Of a DNA stretch of 64,000 nt, positions 54,180-63,519 are shown one piece after another. Source of the stretch: Paraburkholderia sp. BL23I1N1 (GTDB lineage Bacteria > Pseudomonadota > Gammaproteobacteria > Burkholderiales > Burkholderiaceae). The notes under the pieces were generated by a model, which was not told the origin of the DNA, searched no databases, and saw only the letters and a list, made by a program, of their open reading frames with translations. The position numbers and the translations under genes were made by a program. The stretch is taken from positions 5,332,001-5,396,000 of the forward strand of contig NZ_RAPV01000001.1 in assembly GCF_003610295.1 (NCBI RefSeq), written 5' to 3'. Numbering within the stretch: the first letter of the stretch is position 1; each line of letters opens with the position of its first letter.

Positions 54180-54241
54180 TTTTTTTTGCCTTCGCGGCGC
54201 TTTGTTTGTTTGCCTGGGGTGTTGGCCTTTCCTTGCTTTGT

Positions 54242-55314
54242 TAAGTGTTCCTGGTCATCCGATTTGAATTCCGCTAACCTGGCGCCTTCATGAGGCTGGG
54301 GTAGCGGATGAGGTGCGTTGTAGAACTGAGCGAAGCCGAGGAACTGACATTGCAGCAGTTGTCGATCAACCACCGTTACCGGGATACGCGCACGCGTGCA
54401 GCTGGCCTGCTGAAGCTGGGGCGTGGGATCAGGCCGCAGGCGATTGCCGAACAGTTCGGCGTGAGTGCCCAGAGCGTCTACAACTGGTTTCACGCGTGGC
54501 GTGAAAGTGGCATATGCGGCCTGATGGGCGGTCACTGCGGCGGCCGCTGCTGTCCGAAGCCCAGATCGCGGTGGCCCTTGAGATCGCGCGGACCGAGCCA
54601 CTGACCTTGGTACGTATTGCACAGCGAGTCGAGGCCGTGCTCAACGAACCACTGCCATGCAAAATCGAAACGCTCGGCGAGGCGCTCAAGCGCAGCGGCT
54701 TCTCGTTCAAACGCAACCGTTTCTCGCTCAAAAAAAGCGCAACGAAGAAGCGTTCGCCATGAAGCAGGCCACGCTCGCGAAGCTCCAGCGGGCTGTACGA
54801 GACAAAGTCGTGCGACTGCTGTATCTGGACGAGGCCGGCTTTCATGGATCGCCGCCGGTGCAGCGTAGCTGGTCACCGCGAGGCTTGCCCCATCAGGTCG
54901 AACCAAATCATCATTGCCGTCGCAGCGTGATCGGCGCGCTGGACTTCGGCGAAAACACGCTGATCCACGCCGCACATAGCGGGACTATCAAAGCCCCGAA
55001 TGTCGAGCACTTCATCGACGGCGTGCTTGCGCGCGCCGCCAGTATGCCCACCGTGATCGTGCTGGACAATGCGAGCATCCATCACGCTATCAGCGAGGCA
55101 ACGCGGCAACGCTGGCTGCTTGAACATAAGACCGTCCTGTTTTATCTGCCTGCGTACAGTCCCGAACTGAACATGATCGAGATCGTCTGGCGGCACCTGA
55201 AATATCGATGGCGTCGAGCCCTCACCTGGACACGCGAAACCATCGGCACCGAACTTACAGCACTGCCAAGCAGATACGGTCAAGATTTTCAAACCGATTT
55301 TTCGTGAATACTTA
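54242..55314 (+). mobile_element. IS630-family insertion sequence
   Basis: The 1073-bp element is bounded by imperfect inverted repeats: left TAAGTGTTC, right (reverse strand) TAAGTATTC, with further matches ATCCG/ATCGG inside. TA at each end agrees with the TA target of this family. It carries one transposase gene. It inserted 62 bases past the LysR stop. Confidence 0.82.
54308..55307 (+). pseudogene. IS630-family transposase with two frameshifts
   Basis: A 333-residue DDE transposase is spread over three frames. Frame 1 has the helix-turn-helix (LKLGRGIRPQAIAEQFGVSA, QSVYNWFHAW). A missing base near 54540 leads to SEAQIAVALEIARTEPLTLV. A second missing base in the seven-A run at 54729-54735 leads to KKRNEEAFAMKQATLAKLQR. 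The catalytic residues are in LYLDEAGFHG, VIVLDNASIHH and LPAYSPELNMIEIVWRHL. The total of 1000 bases is two short of 334 codons. Unless translated with shifting, it is inactive. Confidence 0.87.
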
Positions 55315-55324
55315 GTGGTCTATT

Positions 55325-55500
55325 AGCGTTGCCCCTGTGCGGGGCGGCACCTACTTCTCTTTGCCGGCCGCAAAGAGTAGGCAAGAGAAAGCGGCTCAAA
55401 CCGCTAACTCTTAAGCGGGTCCCCCGCGCAGCCACGGTAGTGGTGCATCTGGAATCCGTGCCCTCGCACACTCCGCGCGAGTGACAAGGCCGTCATTCTT
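55325..55500. repeat. Intergenic repeat typical of Paraburkholderia genomes
   Basis: The segment contains GGCGGCACCTACTTCTCTTT, GCCGGCCGCAAAGAG, AGCGGGTCCCCCGCGCAGCC and GTGGTGCATCTGGAATCCGT. I recall near-identical text between genes in many Paraburkholderia genomes. CTACTTCTCTTTGC and GCAAAGAGTAG form an imperfect stem. The dispersed nature cannot be tested within this window. Confidence 0.5.
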
Positions 55501-55712
55501 CCGGCGGCGCTGCGCGCGCCGATGCGTCGTTCAAAAAGCGCCTGCTGCGTTCGAGTCTTCGGGGCGGTCAGGTCCACGCTATTTCGCGGAGCGGCGACGG
55601 ACTTTGTTGCGGTAGGCTTATCGCTCTCCGCTTTGTGCCGTGCGGTGTGCATCGGCCGTTGCTCGCCGCACGTCGATCGTCAATGGTCGCTCGCTCACGT
55701 GCTTCTCGCTGC
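55501..55712. other. Spacer before acdS
   Basis: No gene, terminator or operator identified. It could belong to the neighbouring repeat. Confidence 0.4.
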
Positions 55713-56729
55713 TTACCCGTCCCGGAAAATGAAGCTGTAGGCGTTCAGTGCCGGTACGCCGCCCAAGTGCGCATACAACACCCGCGAACCCTCCGGGAAT
55801 TCGCCGTTTCGCACCTTGTCGATCATGCCGTGCATCGATTTGCCCTCGTAGACGGGGTCGGTCAGTACGCCCTCGAGTCGCGCACACAGGCGGATCGCTT
55901 CCAATGTTCCTTCGTTCGGTAAGCCATACTCAGGGCCGCCGTAACGCTCGTCCAACACCACGTCGTCGGCCGTGATGTCGCGGGCGAGGCCCACTTTTTC
56001 CGCGGTTTGCTTCGCGATTCGCGTGATCTGCTCGCGCGTCTTGGCCGGTTTCGCCGAGGCATCAATGCCAATGACGCGCTCGGCGCGTCCGTCGGCGGCG
56101 AAACCCACGATCATGCCGGCCTGGGTGCTGCCCGTCACGGAACACACCACGATGTAGTCGAATTTGAAGCCGAGTTCGGCTTCCTGCTGACGCACCTCTT
56201 CAGCAAAGCCGACGAAGCCAAGGCCGCCCAGTGGATGGTCCGAACACCCCGCCGGGATCGCGTACGGCTTGCCGCCCGCAGCGCGCACGCTCTCCAGTGC
56301 ATCCTCCCAACTCTTGCGAAAACCAATGTCGAAGCCGTCAGCCACCAGTCGGACGTCAGCGCCCAGAATGCGCGACATCTGGATGTTGCCGACCCGGTCG
56401 TACACGGCGTCCGAATAGTTGACCCAGTTCTCCTGCACCAGCACACACTTCAACCCCAAATGCGCAGCGACAGCCGCAACCTGGCGGGTCTGGTTCGACT
56501 GAATCCCGCCAATCGACACCAACGTGTCACAACCCTGCGCCAAGGCCTCGGGAATCAGATACTCAAGCTTGCGCGTCTTGTTGCCGCCAAACGCAAAACC
56601 GCTGTTGCAATCCTCGCGCTTCGCATACAAATGCACCTTGCCGCCCAAGTGGTCGCTCAAACGCTTCAGCGGCTGGATCGGCGTAGGCCCGAAAGTCAAC
56701 AGGTAGCGAGGGAATCGTTGCAGGTTCAT
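55713..56729 (-). CDS. acdS: 1-aminocyclopropane-1-carboxylate deaminase
   Basis: The 338-residue PLP enzyme splits ACC, the ethylene precursor of plants, to ammonia and 2-oxobutanoate. The PLP lysine is K51 in [11 protein letters not shown]. The residues that separate true ACC deaminase from D-cysteine desulfhydrase are present: Glu295 in [10 protein letters not shown], Leu322 in LYAHLGGVP, with Tyr268 and Tyr294. Length and sequence fit functional AcdS. The divergent Lrp-type acdR is its expected activator. This points to a plant-associated lifestyle. Confidence 0.96.
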   Translation of the reverse strand: MNLQRFPRYLLTFGPTPIQPLKRLSDHLGGKVHLYAKREDCNSGFAFGGNKTRKLEYLIPEALAQGCDTLVSIGGIQSNQTRQVAAVAAHLGLKCVLVQENWVNYSDAVYDRVGNIQMSRILGADVRLVADGFDIGFRKSWEDALESVRAAGGKPYAIPAGCSDHPLGGLGFVGFAEEVRQQEAELGFKFDYIVVCSVTGSTQAGMIVGFAADGRAERVIGIDASAKPAKTREQITRIAKQTAEKVGLARDITADDVVLDERYGGPEYGLPNEGTLEAIRLCARLEGVLTDPVYEGKSMHGMIDKVRNGEFPEGSRVLYAHLGGVPALNAYSFIFRDG

Positions 56730-56889
56730 GGCAGCTCCGAAATGTTAGGTCCGGCGCGACCAGCAAACCATCGCGCTAAATAAATAGTAGGGAAAAGCGC
56801 TAGAAATGAGCTTGCAAAGAAATTCCGTCCAGCATACTTTTAATAATATTCGGCGGAAATTTGCCTAACAAAAATCCGATTTGAAGCCA

Positions 56890-57480
56890 ATGAACGCAAG
56901 AAAAGTTAGCAGCACGCAGGTCAAGACGGACGTAACCGATCCTGCAACCGCTGCAACCGCCGCCGCCACAACCGCGCCTGCAACCGCCACGACAACCCCA
57001 ACCTCGAAATCCGACCCTCATCACCCGCTCGATCGCATCGACCGGGCGATCCTGCGGCAACTGCAAACCGACGCGTCAATCTCGAACGTCGCGCTCGCGG
57101 CCAAAGTCAAACTGAGTGCGCCGGCGTGTCTGCGGCGCGTCGAGCGGCTAAAGGAATCGGGGCTGATTCGCGGGGTCGTGGCGTTGATCGACCCGAAAGC
57201 AGCCGGGGCGGGCATGCTGGTCATCATCGGCGTGGTGCTGGACCGGTCCACGCCGGAGTCATTCGCGGCGTTCGAAAAAGCGGCGCAGAAGGTGGCGGGG
57301 TGCATGGAATGTCATGTCGTGACCGGCGAGTTCGACTATTTCATGACGATCCGTACCCGCGATAGCGACAGCTTCAATCGTCTGCACGCTGAGCAGTTGC
57401 TCTACCTGCCAGGCGTGCGGCAAATCCGCTCGTTCATGGTGCTCAAGGAAATCCTGTCGACCACGAAATTTCCGCTGTAA
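56890..57480 (+). CDS. acdR: Lrp/AsnC-type regulator of acdS
   Basis: The 196-residue protein has an N-terminal Ala/Thr-rich tail (about 1-45) and then an AsnC/Lrp helix-turn-helix (IDRAILRQLQTDASISNVAL, KLSAPACLRRVERLKESGLI) and a RAM ligand domain ending in GVRQIRSFMVLKEIL. AcdR responds to ACC and activates acdS. Divergent placement with a 160-base A+T-rich gap (ATAATATT near 56840) fits an Lrp-box region. The start could also be TTG 56881; ATG 56890 is preferred. Confidence 0.92.
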   Translation: MNARKVSSTQVKTDVTDPATAATAAATTAPATATTTPTSKSDPHHPLDRIDRAILRQLQTDASISNVALAAKVKLSAPACLRRVERLKESGLIRGVVALIDPKAAGAGMLVIIGVVLDRSTPESFAAFEKAAQKVAGCMECHVVTGEFDYFMTIRTRDSDSFNRLHAEQLLYLPGVRQIRSFMVLKEILSTTKFPL

Positions 57481-57615
57481 CCGCCGCCGTGAGCCAAAAA
57501 GACGCGCATGCTGTCATAAATCGCCGGGCCGGCCGACTAAGTGTCGGGACCACTCGCGGGCGGCATATTCAGCGCCTGAACGGGTGAACGGTACGGACTT
57601 TCCGGGACGATCATC

Positions 57616-58128
57616 ATGGCTTGCAGCAGACGGACTTTCTTCAGGTTAATCGGTGCGGCGTCGCTAGCCGGCGGCACCGCGGCATGGCGCACGGCAAGCA
57701 CGGCGGAGTTGGGCGCGGCAGCGGCCTACGAGGTCGTGCACAGCGACGCGGAATGGCACAAGCTCCTGACCGAGGCGCAGTACCGCGTGCTGCGCGACGC
57801 GGGCACGGAGCGGCCATTCAGCAGCCCGCTCAACGACGAGCACCGCGTCGGCACATTCGCGTGCGCCGGTTGCGCGCTGCCGCTGTTTTCGTCGAAGACG
57901 AAGTTCGATAGCGGCACCGGCTGGCCAAGTTTCTGGCAGCCGCTGGATCACGCTGTCATCACGCGTACCGACAAGTCGTTCGGCATGACGCGCGACGAAG
58001 TCCTGTGCCGGCGCTGCGGCGGCCATCTGGGGCACGTATTCGACGACGGGCCGAAACCGACCGGCCTGCGCTATTGCATGAACGGCCTCGCCTTAACTTT
58101 CGCGCCCGCCTCGCGCGGCACGAGCTGA
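57616..58128 (+). CDS. msrB: Exported methionine-R-sulfoxide reductase B
   Basis: The 170-residue protein has a Tat-type signal (CSRRTFFRLIGAASLAGGTA) and the MsrB domain: VGTFACAGCALPLFSS and LCRRCGGHLGHVFDDGP carry the four zinc cysteines, with SGTGWPSFWQP between and RYCMNGLAL holding the catalytic Cys. It reduces Met-R-sulfoxide in proteins. The signal places it in the periplasm. It is 19 bases before msrA, so both diastereomers are repaired by one operon in the envelope. Confidence 0.93.
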   Translation: MACSRRTFFRLIGAASLAGGTAAWRTASTAELGAAAAYEVVHSDAEWHKLLTEAQYRVLRDAGTERPFSSPLNDEHRVGTFACAGCALPLFSSKTKFDSGTGWPSFWQPLDHAVITRTDKSFGMTRDEVLCRRCGGHLGHVFDDGPKPTGLRYCMNGLALTFAPASRGTS

Positions 58129-58147
58129 TCGAATCAGGACGCACATC

Positions 58148-58891
58148 ATGAACATCGAGAAACGCATCATCGGCAAACCGGCCCGCTCGCGCAAAGCGGC
58201 CCTCGCGCTTTCGGTCGGGCTCGGCGCACTGGCGCTGCTGCTGGCGCAACGCATGGCCTTCTCGTCGGAAGCCGGGGTTGTCATTGCGCCGCCCGCAGTC
58301 GACGAGCAGGTCTCCGCCGCGACCGCGCATGAAGAAACCGCCGTGTTCGCGGGCGGCTGCTTCTGGGGCGTGCAGGGCGTGTTCCAGCACGTGCGGGGCG
58401 TCACGAAGGCCGTGTCGGGTTATTCGGGCGGCCAGCGCGACACGGCTCAGTACGAGACCGTCAGTGGCGGCGAGACGGGTCATGCGGAATCCGTGCAGGT
58501 CACGTTCGACCCCACCAAGGTCACCTACGGGCAGTTATTGCAGGTCTATTTCTCGGTGATTCAGGATCCGACCGAGTTGAACCGGCAAGGGCCAGATAGC
58601 GGCACGCAATACCGTTCGGCGGTGTTTCCGCTGAATGACACGCAGCGGCATGTCGCGCAAAGCTACATCGCGCAACTCGATAAGGCACACGCCTTCCCGG
58701 CGCCGATCGTCACGAAGGCGGAGCCGTTCAAGGGCTTCTATCCTGCCGAGTCATATCACCAGAACTACCTGACGTTGCATCCGAACTCCGCGTATATCGC
58801 AATCAACGATATGCCGAAGGTCGCCAACCTGAAGCGTCTGTTCCCGAACCTCTATCGCGACAAAGCAGTGCTGGTCGAAGCGGCACAGTAA
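58148..58891 (+). CDS. msrA: Envelope-anchored methionine-S-sulfoxide reductase A
   Basis: The 247-residue protein starts with a membrane anchor or uncleaved signal (AALALSVGLGALALLLAQRM) and then has the MsrA motif VFAGGCFWGVQGVFQHVRGV with the catalytic Cys. Downstream are GYSGGQRDTAQYETVSGGET, then QYRSAVF and FYPAESYHQNYL. It reduces Met-S-sulfoxide. It follows msrB by 19 bases. Its location outside the cytoplasm is inferred from the N-terminus. Confidence 0.93.
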   Translation: MNIEKRIIGKPARSRKAALALSVGLGALALLLAQRMAFSSEAGVVIAPPAVDEQVSAATAHEETAVFAGGCFWGVQGVFQHVRGVTKAVSGYSGGQRDTAQYETVSGGETGHAESVQVTFDPTKVTYGQLLQVYFSVIQDPTELNRQGPDSGTQYRSAVFPLNDTQRHVAQSYIAQLDKAHAFPAPIVTKAEPFKGFYPAESYHQNYLTLHPNSAYIAINDMPKVANLKRLFPNLYRDKAVLVEAAQ

Positions 58892-58924
58892 AACGGCTTA
58901 CGCCGCACCAGCGGCAAGCTTCCC

Positions 58925-58962
58925 TGTCCGACGCCGCATCGCGCGGCGCCGGACATTTTTTT
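58925..58962 (+). terminator. Rho-independent terminator after msrA
   Basis: TGTCCG..GCCGC and GCGGC..CGGACA pair around a short loop, followed by seven T. Confidence 0.9.
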
Positions 58963-59308
58963 GTGGCTGTATTCTGCCTGTCACCATCGCCACGGCATGC
59001 TTGCGAGCGTCCGTCGGTCTGTCCTTTCGTTGTCTCGATCCGAACCGGCTCTCCGGCGACCAGGCCCGCATTTTGCACGTGAGCGTGCGTTTGCGAGCCT
59101 TTTGATCATCTCTGTTCGTACGAATGCCCAATTTGCGGGGCTGCATCGGGTTCGGTCGGTGCCTTTTTCCGGGCAATGCGTGTCGTCTGCTGAAAGAATT
59201 ACATGCCGCGCGTAGCAATGCGGCGGTCACCCGGATGTTTTGCAATCCATTGCGGACATCGGATGAGAACCCAAACCCCTTCGCGATACGCGAGAACGGA
59301 GGCTTCTG
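58963..59308. other. Intergenic region before the MipA/OmpV gene
   Basis: About 346 bases with no recognised gene or operator; presumably contains the promoter. ACGGAGG at 59296-59302 is the ribosome site of the next gene. Confidence 0.5.
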
Positions 59309-60214
59309 GTGTTGATCAGCCGTAGAAAACGGATCGGCAGGATTCGCAATAAACAAACAGGCATCGCGGCAGCATCTTTGGCCGCCGTGACCCTCGGAGC
59401 TATCGGAGGGTTGGGCGTTCTGCCGGGTTCGGCCCTGGCCCAAACCCCTTCGCCATTGGGCGAGTGGCAATACTCCGTGGGCATTCCGCTGCAGAAGATG
59501 TGGCAGGCGAATATTCCGGACTGGCAGGTGCGCGTCGGCGCGGCGACATCGTTCCAGCCGCGTTACGAGGGCTCCGACCGGTATCACGTGGTGGCCGGTC
59601 CGAGCATCGACGTGCGCTACAAGGACCTGTTCTACTTTTCGAGCGGCGAGGGCCTTGGGGTCAACTTCGCGCAAGGGCAGAACTGGCGCGCGAGTCTCGG
59701 GGCCGTCTACGATCTCGGACGTCGCGGTCATGACGATCCGCAGGAGTTGAACGGCCTTGGCAACATCAATCAGGCGCCGGGCCTCAAACTCTCCGGAGAA
59801 TATGTCGTCTCGAAGGATTTCCCGCTCGTGCTGCGCGCCGACGTGCGGCGCTATTTCGGCGGCTCGAACGGCTGGATCGGCGATCTCGGCGCTTATATGC
59901 CACTGCCGGGCAGCACGCAAAAATTCTTCTGGTTCGCCGGGCCGAACGTGACAGTTGCGGACTCGAACTACATGAATAGTTGGTACGGTGTGAATCAGAC
60001 TCAGGCAGCGCACTCGCAATACTCGCAGTATCACGCGAGCGCCGGTTTCAAGTCGGTGGGTTTCGGCGTTAGCATGGTGTGGCTATTCGACAAACACTGG
60101 TTTGCTACTGCCGACGGCGCATTCGAAGAACTGGTCGGCAGCGCGGGCAATAGCCCGATTACGCATAGCAGGGCCACCGGCGTTGCCGATGTCTCCATCA
60201 ACTATCGGTTCTGA
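59309..60214 (+). CDS. MipA/OmpV-family outer-membrane protein
   Basis: The 301-residue protein has a long signal peptide (AAASLAAVTLGAIGGLGVLP, cleavage near ALA-Q at about residue 45). The mature part is a beta barrel of the MipA/OmpV family: VRVGAATSFQPRYEGSDRYH, then GEYVVSKDFPLVLRADVRRY and a C-terminal VSINYRF with the terminal Phe. Members act as scaffolds for murein synthesis or in adhesion. GTG 59309 is preferred because ACGGAGG lies just upstream. Confidence 0.88.
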   Translation: MLISRRKRIGRIRNKQTGIAAASLAAVTLGAIGGLGVLPGSALAQTPSPLGEWQYSVGIPLQKMWQANIPDWQVRVGAATSFQPRYEGSDRYHVVAGPSIDVRYKDLFYFSSGEGLGVNFAQGQNWRASLGAVYDLGRRGHDDPQELNGLGNINQAPGLKLSGEYVVSKDFPLVLRADVRRYFGGSNGWIGDLGAYMPLPGSTQKFFWFAGPNVTVADSNYMNSWYGVNQTQAAHSQYSQYHASAGFKSVGFGVSMVWLFDKHWFATADGAFEELVGSAGNSPITHSRATGVADVSINYRF

Positions 60215-60239
60215 TGCCGAGTTTTGCGTTTTTTGCGTT

Positions 60240-61121
60240 TCAGCTTTGGGACAGCCGCACATCAAGAAACTGAACCATCAACGCCGCAACCTGATCGACG
60301 GCTTCATCCAGCACAAAGTGCCCGCCTTCAAGCAGGTGTACCTCAGCGCCAGGAACATTGCGGCGATACGCGTGGGCGCCTTCCACTTCGAATGAAGGAT
60401 CGTACTTCCCCCACAGCACCAGCATGGGGGGCTGACGTTCTTCCAGATACCGCTGCCACAATGGGTACCGCTCGACATTCGTCCGGTAGTCATAGAAGAG
60501 CTCAGTCTGAATATCGATCTGTCCGGGCTGCGATAAAAACGCGAACTCATCAGTCCAGGTATCCGGGTCGTAACGATCGAGATTCGGACTCCGCCCAACA
60601 TGCCGTAACCGCGTTGCCTCGAACGAAAGGAGATTGGCGCGCAATGCCGCTTCATGTGCGGCACGATCGTTCCAGAAGGCCTTGCGCGTTTGCCATAACG
60701 GACCGAGACCCGCATCGTGCGCCACTGCGTTTTGCACCACCAACGCTTCAATCCGCTCAGGGTTCGAGAGCGCGAGTCGAAACCCCACCGGACCACCGTA
60801 GTCCTGCATGACCAGCGTATAGCGCGTCAGTCCCAGTGCATCGGCGAAACGCGCCATCACCTCGGCGAGGTGGTCGAACGTGTACTCGAATGCAGCGGGC
60901 GAGGGTGCGCTGCTGTGGCCGAAACCGGGGTAATCCGGCGCAATCAGGCGGTAATCCTGCGCGAGCAGCGGCATCAACGTCTCGTACATGCGCGACGACG
61001 ACGGGAACCCGTGCAGCAGCAGAATCACAGGCGCATCGCGCGGTCCTGCCTCGCGATAAAAAATGTCGAGGCCGTCGATCTCGATGCTGCGATACCGTAT
61101 TCCAGTGCGTGTGGATGTCAT
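60240..61121 (-). CDS. Alpha/beta hydrolase with Asp nucleophile (haloalkane dehalogenase/epoxide hydrolase-like)
   Basis: The 293-residue protein has LLLHGFPSSSRMYETLMPLL, then LIAPDYPGFGHSSAP and the nucleophile elbow LVMQDYGGPVGFRL, where the catalytic residue is Asp rather than Ser. The acid is in LVLWGKYDPSFE and the His in LLEGGHFVLDE. An Asp nucleophile is typical of dehalogenases and epoxide hydrolases. The substrate is unknown. The MFS exporter gene lies upstream on the same strand, 32 bases apart. Confidence 0.88.
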   Translation of the reverse strand: MTSTRTGIRYRSIEIDGLDIFYREAGPRDAPVILLLHGFPSSSRMYETLMPLLAQDYRLIAPDYPGFGHSSAPSPAAFEYTFDHLAEVMARFADALGLTRYTLVMQDYGGPVGFRLALSNPERIEALVVQNAVAHDAGLGPLWQTRKAFWNDRAAHEAALRANLLSFEATRLRHVGRSPNLDRYDPDTWTDEFAFLSQPGQIDIQTELFYDYRTNVERYPLWQRYLEERQPPMLVLWGKYDPSFEVEGAHAYRRNVPGAEVHLLEGGHFVLDEAVDQVAALMVQFLDVRLSQS

Positions 61122-61153
61122 GAACAGGCTCCTTCAGTCGTTTGTAAGATCGG

Positions 61154-62380
61154 TCATGCGCCGCGCGAACTGTCGCGCAGATGCAGCGCCGCTGCCGCGG
61201 CGAAAAAACCCAATGCGGCCGCGCATACGCCCGGCCAACCCCAACGCGCGAGCGCCGGCCCGGCAACCGTGGCGCCTACCGCGCTGCCGACAAAAAAGAG
61301 CCCCGTATAGAGTCCATTCACCCGGCCACGCGATTCGGGCGCAAGCAGATTGATCGCGCGCCGGCCGAGCGCCTGATCGGCAACCACGCCGCCGTCGATA
61401 AAGAAGGCGGCCACGGCCAGCATCGCGATCGAGGCGGCGCGCGACACGCCCGAGCTCAACGCCAGCGCCGCCATCAGGGCTGCCGCGATGGCGAGCGCAT
61501 GAGCGAGCAGGGTGGCGGGCTTCGACCAGCCCCTGTCGCCGGCCCGTCCCGCCAACGGTGCGATGAACACGCTGCCGCCGCCGGCCAGCGCGAACAAGGC
61601 GATCGACGTGCTGTTCAAACCGAGTGGCGCACGCGCCAGGACGATCGCCACGCTGCTCCAGAACGCATTGAAGCCGGCCATCAGCAGGCCCTGATACAGA
61701 GCCCGCCGGCGCAGCACGGGCTCATGCGCCAGCAACCGCGCCATCGACGCCAATAAGGCGGCATACGACGGCGCGTTCGCAGGGCGTGCATCCGGCAAAC
61801 GCGGCACCACGGCGAGCGTGACGGCGGCGAGCAACAGGGCATCGGCCGCGTAAAACGCGCGCCAGCCCAATGCGCCGCCGATCACACTGGCAAGCGGCCG
61901 CGATAACAGAATGCCGAGCATCAAGCCGCTCATCACGTTGCCGACGACTTTGCCGCGCGAAGCCGGTGGCGCGAGCGATGCCGCCGCGGGCACCAGCATC
62001 TGCACGACGCTCGACGTCACGCCGACAGCGAACGAAGCCGCCAGAAACACCGATGCCAGCGGCGCGAACGCGGCGAGTGCGAGACAGGCGATCTGCGCGA
62101 ACAATGTCGCGGCAATCAAGGGCCGATTGGGCAAGCGGTCGATCAGCGGGACGAGTCCGACGAGGCCGACCGCATAACCGAACAACGTCAATGCGGTGAC
62201 GAGCGTGGTCCATGCGCCGAGGTGCAGCGAGGCATTGAGCGGGGCGATCAACGTTTGTGACGCATACAGGGGCAGCACGGCGACCGCGACCATCGCGGCA
62301 AAGCGCGCGGTCGGAACGCTGTGTGCCGGCGGCGTAGCCGCGCGGACTGCGGTCTGGCACTGGATCGAGGGAGAGTCCAT
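61154..62380 (-). CDS. MFS transporter
   Basis: The 408-residue protein has about 12 hydrophobic segments and MFS marks: PLIDRLPNRPLIAATLFAQ in loop 2-3 and APPASRGKVVGNVMSGLML in the central loop. LAPESRGRVNGLYTGLFFV is the corresponding C-terminal-half motif. The substrate is unknown. The ATG at 62380 is chosen; the frame extends to 62524 through the LysR operator region, which is unlikely. It is divergent from a LysR regulator and followed by a hydrolase gene 32 bases downstream. Confidence 0.87.
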   Translation of the reverse strand: MDSPSIQCQTAVRAATPPAHSVPTARFAAMVAVAVLPLYASQTLIAPLNASLHLGAWTTLVTALTLFGYAVGLVGLVPLIDRLPNRPLIAATLFAQIACLALAAFAPLASVFLAASFAVGVTSSVVQMLVPAAASLAPPASRGKVVGNVMSGLMLGILLSRPLASVIGGALGWRAFYAADALLLAAVTLAVVPRLPDARPANAPSYAALLASMARLLAHEPVLRRRALYQGLLMAGFNAFWSSVAIVLARAPLGLNSTSIALFALAGGGSVFIAPLAGRAGDRGWSKPATLLAHALAIAAALMAALALSSGVSRAASIAMLAVAAFFIDGGVVADQALGRRAINLLAPESRGRVNGLYTGLFFVGSAVGATVAGPALARWGWPGVCAAALGFFAAAAALHLRDSSRGA

Positions 62381-62438
62381 TGTTGGGCTGGCCGTTAAAT
62401 GAAGGTGAATCGATGCTACTCTCACGTTAGACAAACAC

Positions 62439-62453
62439 AATTCGCACTGAATT
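62439..62453. promoter_or_regulatory. Likely LysR operator between MFS and LysR genes
   Basis: AATTC-GCACT-GAATT, a perfect interrupted palindrome in the 107-base divergent region. This matches the T-N11-A style of LysR sites. Confidence 0.5.
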
Positions 62454-62487
62454 GGATACATCCTCACGAAAAACGGGAGAATCGACG

Positions 62488-63378
62488 ATGGATGCGTTGC
62501 GCGATCTGGAAACCCTGGTGGCAATCGTGGAGGAGGGCAGTCTGACGAGCGCCGCGCGCCGGCTTGGCCGATCGTTGCAGGCCGTCAGCCGGTCCCTGCA
62601 GGTGCTCGAGCGGGCGCACGGATCGACCTTGATCGTGCGGACCACGCGCACTTCGCAACCGAGCGCCGCCGGCATGCGTTTTTACGAACGCGTCAAAGGC
62701 GCGCTGACCGAACTCGAACTGGCGCGCACCGAACTTGCCGAGGAAGCGCACCGGCTCACCGGCCGATTGCTGATCAATGCGCCCACGCTGTTCGGACCGC
62801 AATTCGTCGCGCCACTTGCCGCGGAGTTTTTGCAGCGTCATCCGCAACTGGAGTTGTCGCTCGATCTGAGCGACGCGTATCGCGATCCGGCGGAGACCGG
62901 TGCGGACGTGACGATCCGCATTGGCGAAACGCCTGATTCACGGTTGGTCGCGCGCCGGATTGGCACGCTTCGGCGGGTGGTGTTCGCGGCGCCAGCCTAT
63001 CTTGCCGAACACGGCAGACCGTCGCATCCGCGCGATCTGGCGAGACACGATTGTGTCGTTCGAACGGGGGTGCCCGATCCTGCGCGGTGGGCGTTTACGT
63101 CGTCCGACGGAAACGAGATTGCGGTGAACGTGGGCGGGCGCTTTGACAGCAATCAGGTGGCCGCGGTGAATGCCGGTGTGGTTGGCGGCATGGGGATCGG
63201 AATCGCCGCGTTTTGGCAGGTTCAGGAATGGGTCGAGTCAGGCAGGGCTGAGGTTTTGCTGGCGGATTTTCAGCTCACGCCTTTGCCGTTGCATGCGATG
63301 TGGGCGAGGACGCGGCGTTTGCCGCAACGAACACGTCTACTGGTCGATTTCCTGGCTGTCGAACTGGGAACGCTGTAG
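62488..63378 (+). CDS. LysR-family transcriptional regulator (divergent from MFS)
   Basis: The 296-residue protein has the LysR helix-turn-helix (LETLVAIVEEGSLTSAARRL, RSLQAVSRSLQVLERAHGST) and the effector domain (RLLINAPTLFGPQFVAPLAA, ADVTIRIGETPDSRLVARRI). The ATG at 62488 follows GGGAG; an earlier start at 62452 would lie in the operator. It probably controls the divergent MFS-hydrolase pair. Confidence 0.92.
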   Translation: MDALRDLETLVAIVEEGSLTSAARRLGRSLQAVSRSLQVLERAHGSTLIVRTTRTSQPSAAGMRFYERVKGALTELELARTELAEEAHRLTGRLLINAPTLFGPQFVAPLAAEFLQRHPQLELSLDLSDAYRDPAETGADVTIRIGETPDSRLVARRIGTLRRVVFAAPAYLAEHGRPSHPRDLARHDCVVRTGVPDPARWAFTSSDGNEIAVNVGGRFDSNQVAAVNAGVVGGMGIGIAAFWQVQEWVESGRAEVLLADFQLTPLPLHAMWARTRRLPQRTRLLVDFLAVELGTL

Positions 63379-63519
63379 TTTTTCGTCCGCCGCACGGTTC
63401 GCGTGGGCCGCGGTGGCGTAAGTGGACTTCGCCGTGGAGGCAGAGCAGCGCGAGCCGAAATGCGCCGTTGTGCTACGCTTGCCGGACCGAAACCCAAGCA
63501 CTGCGACCTCGCCTTTATC

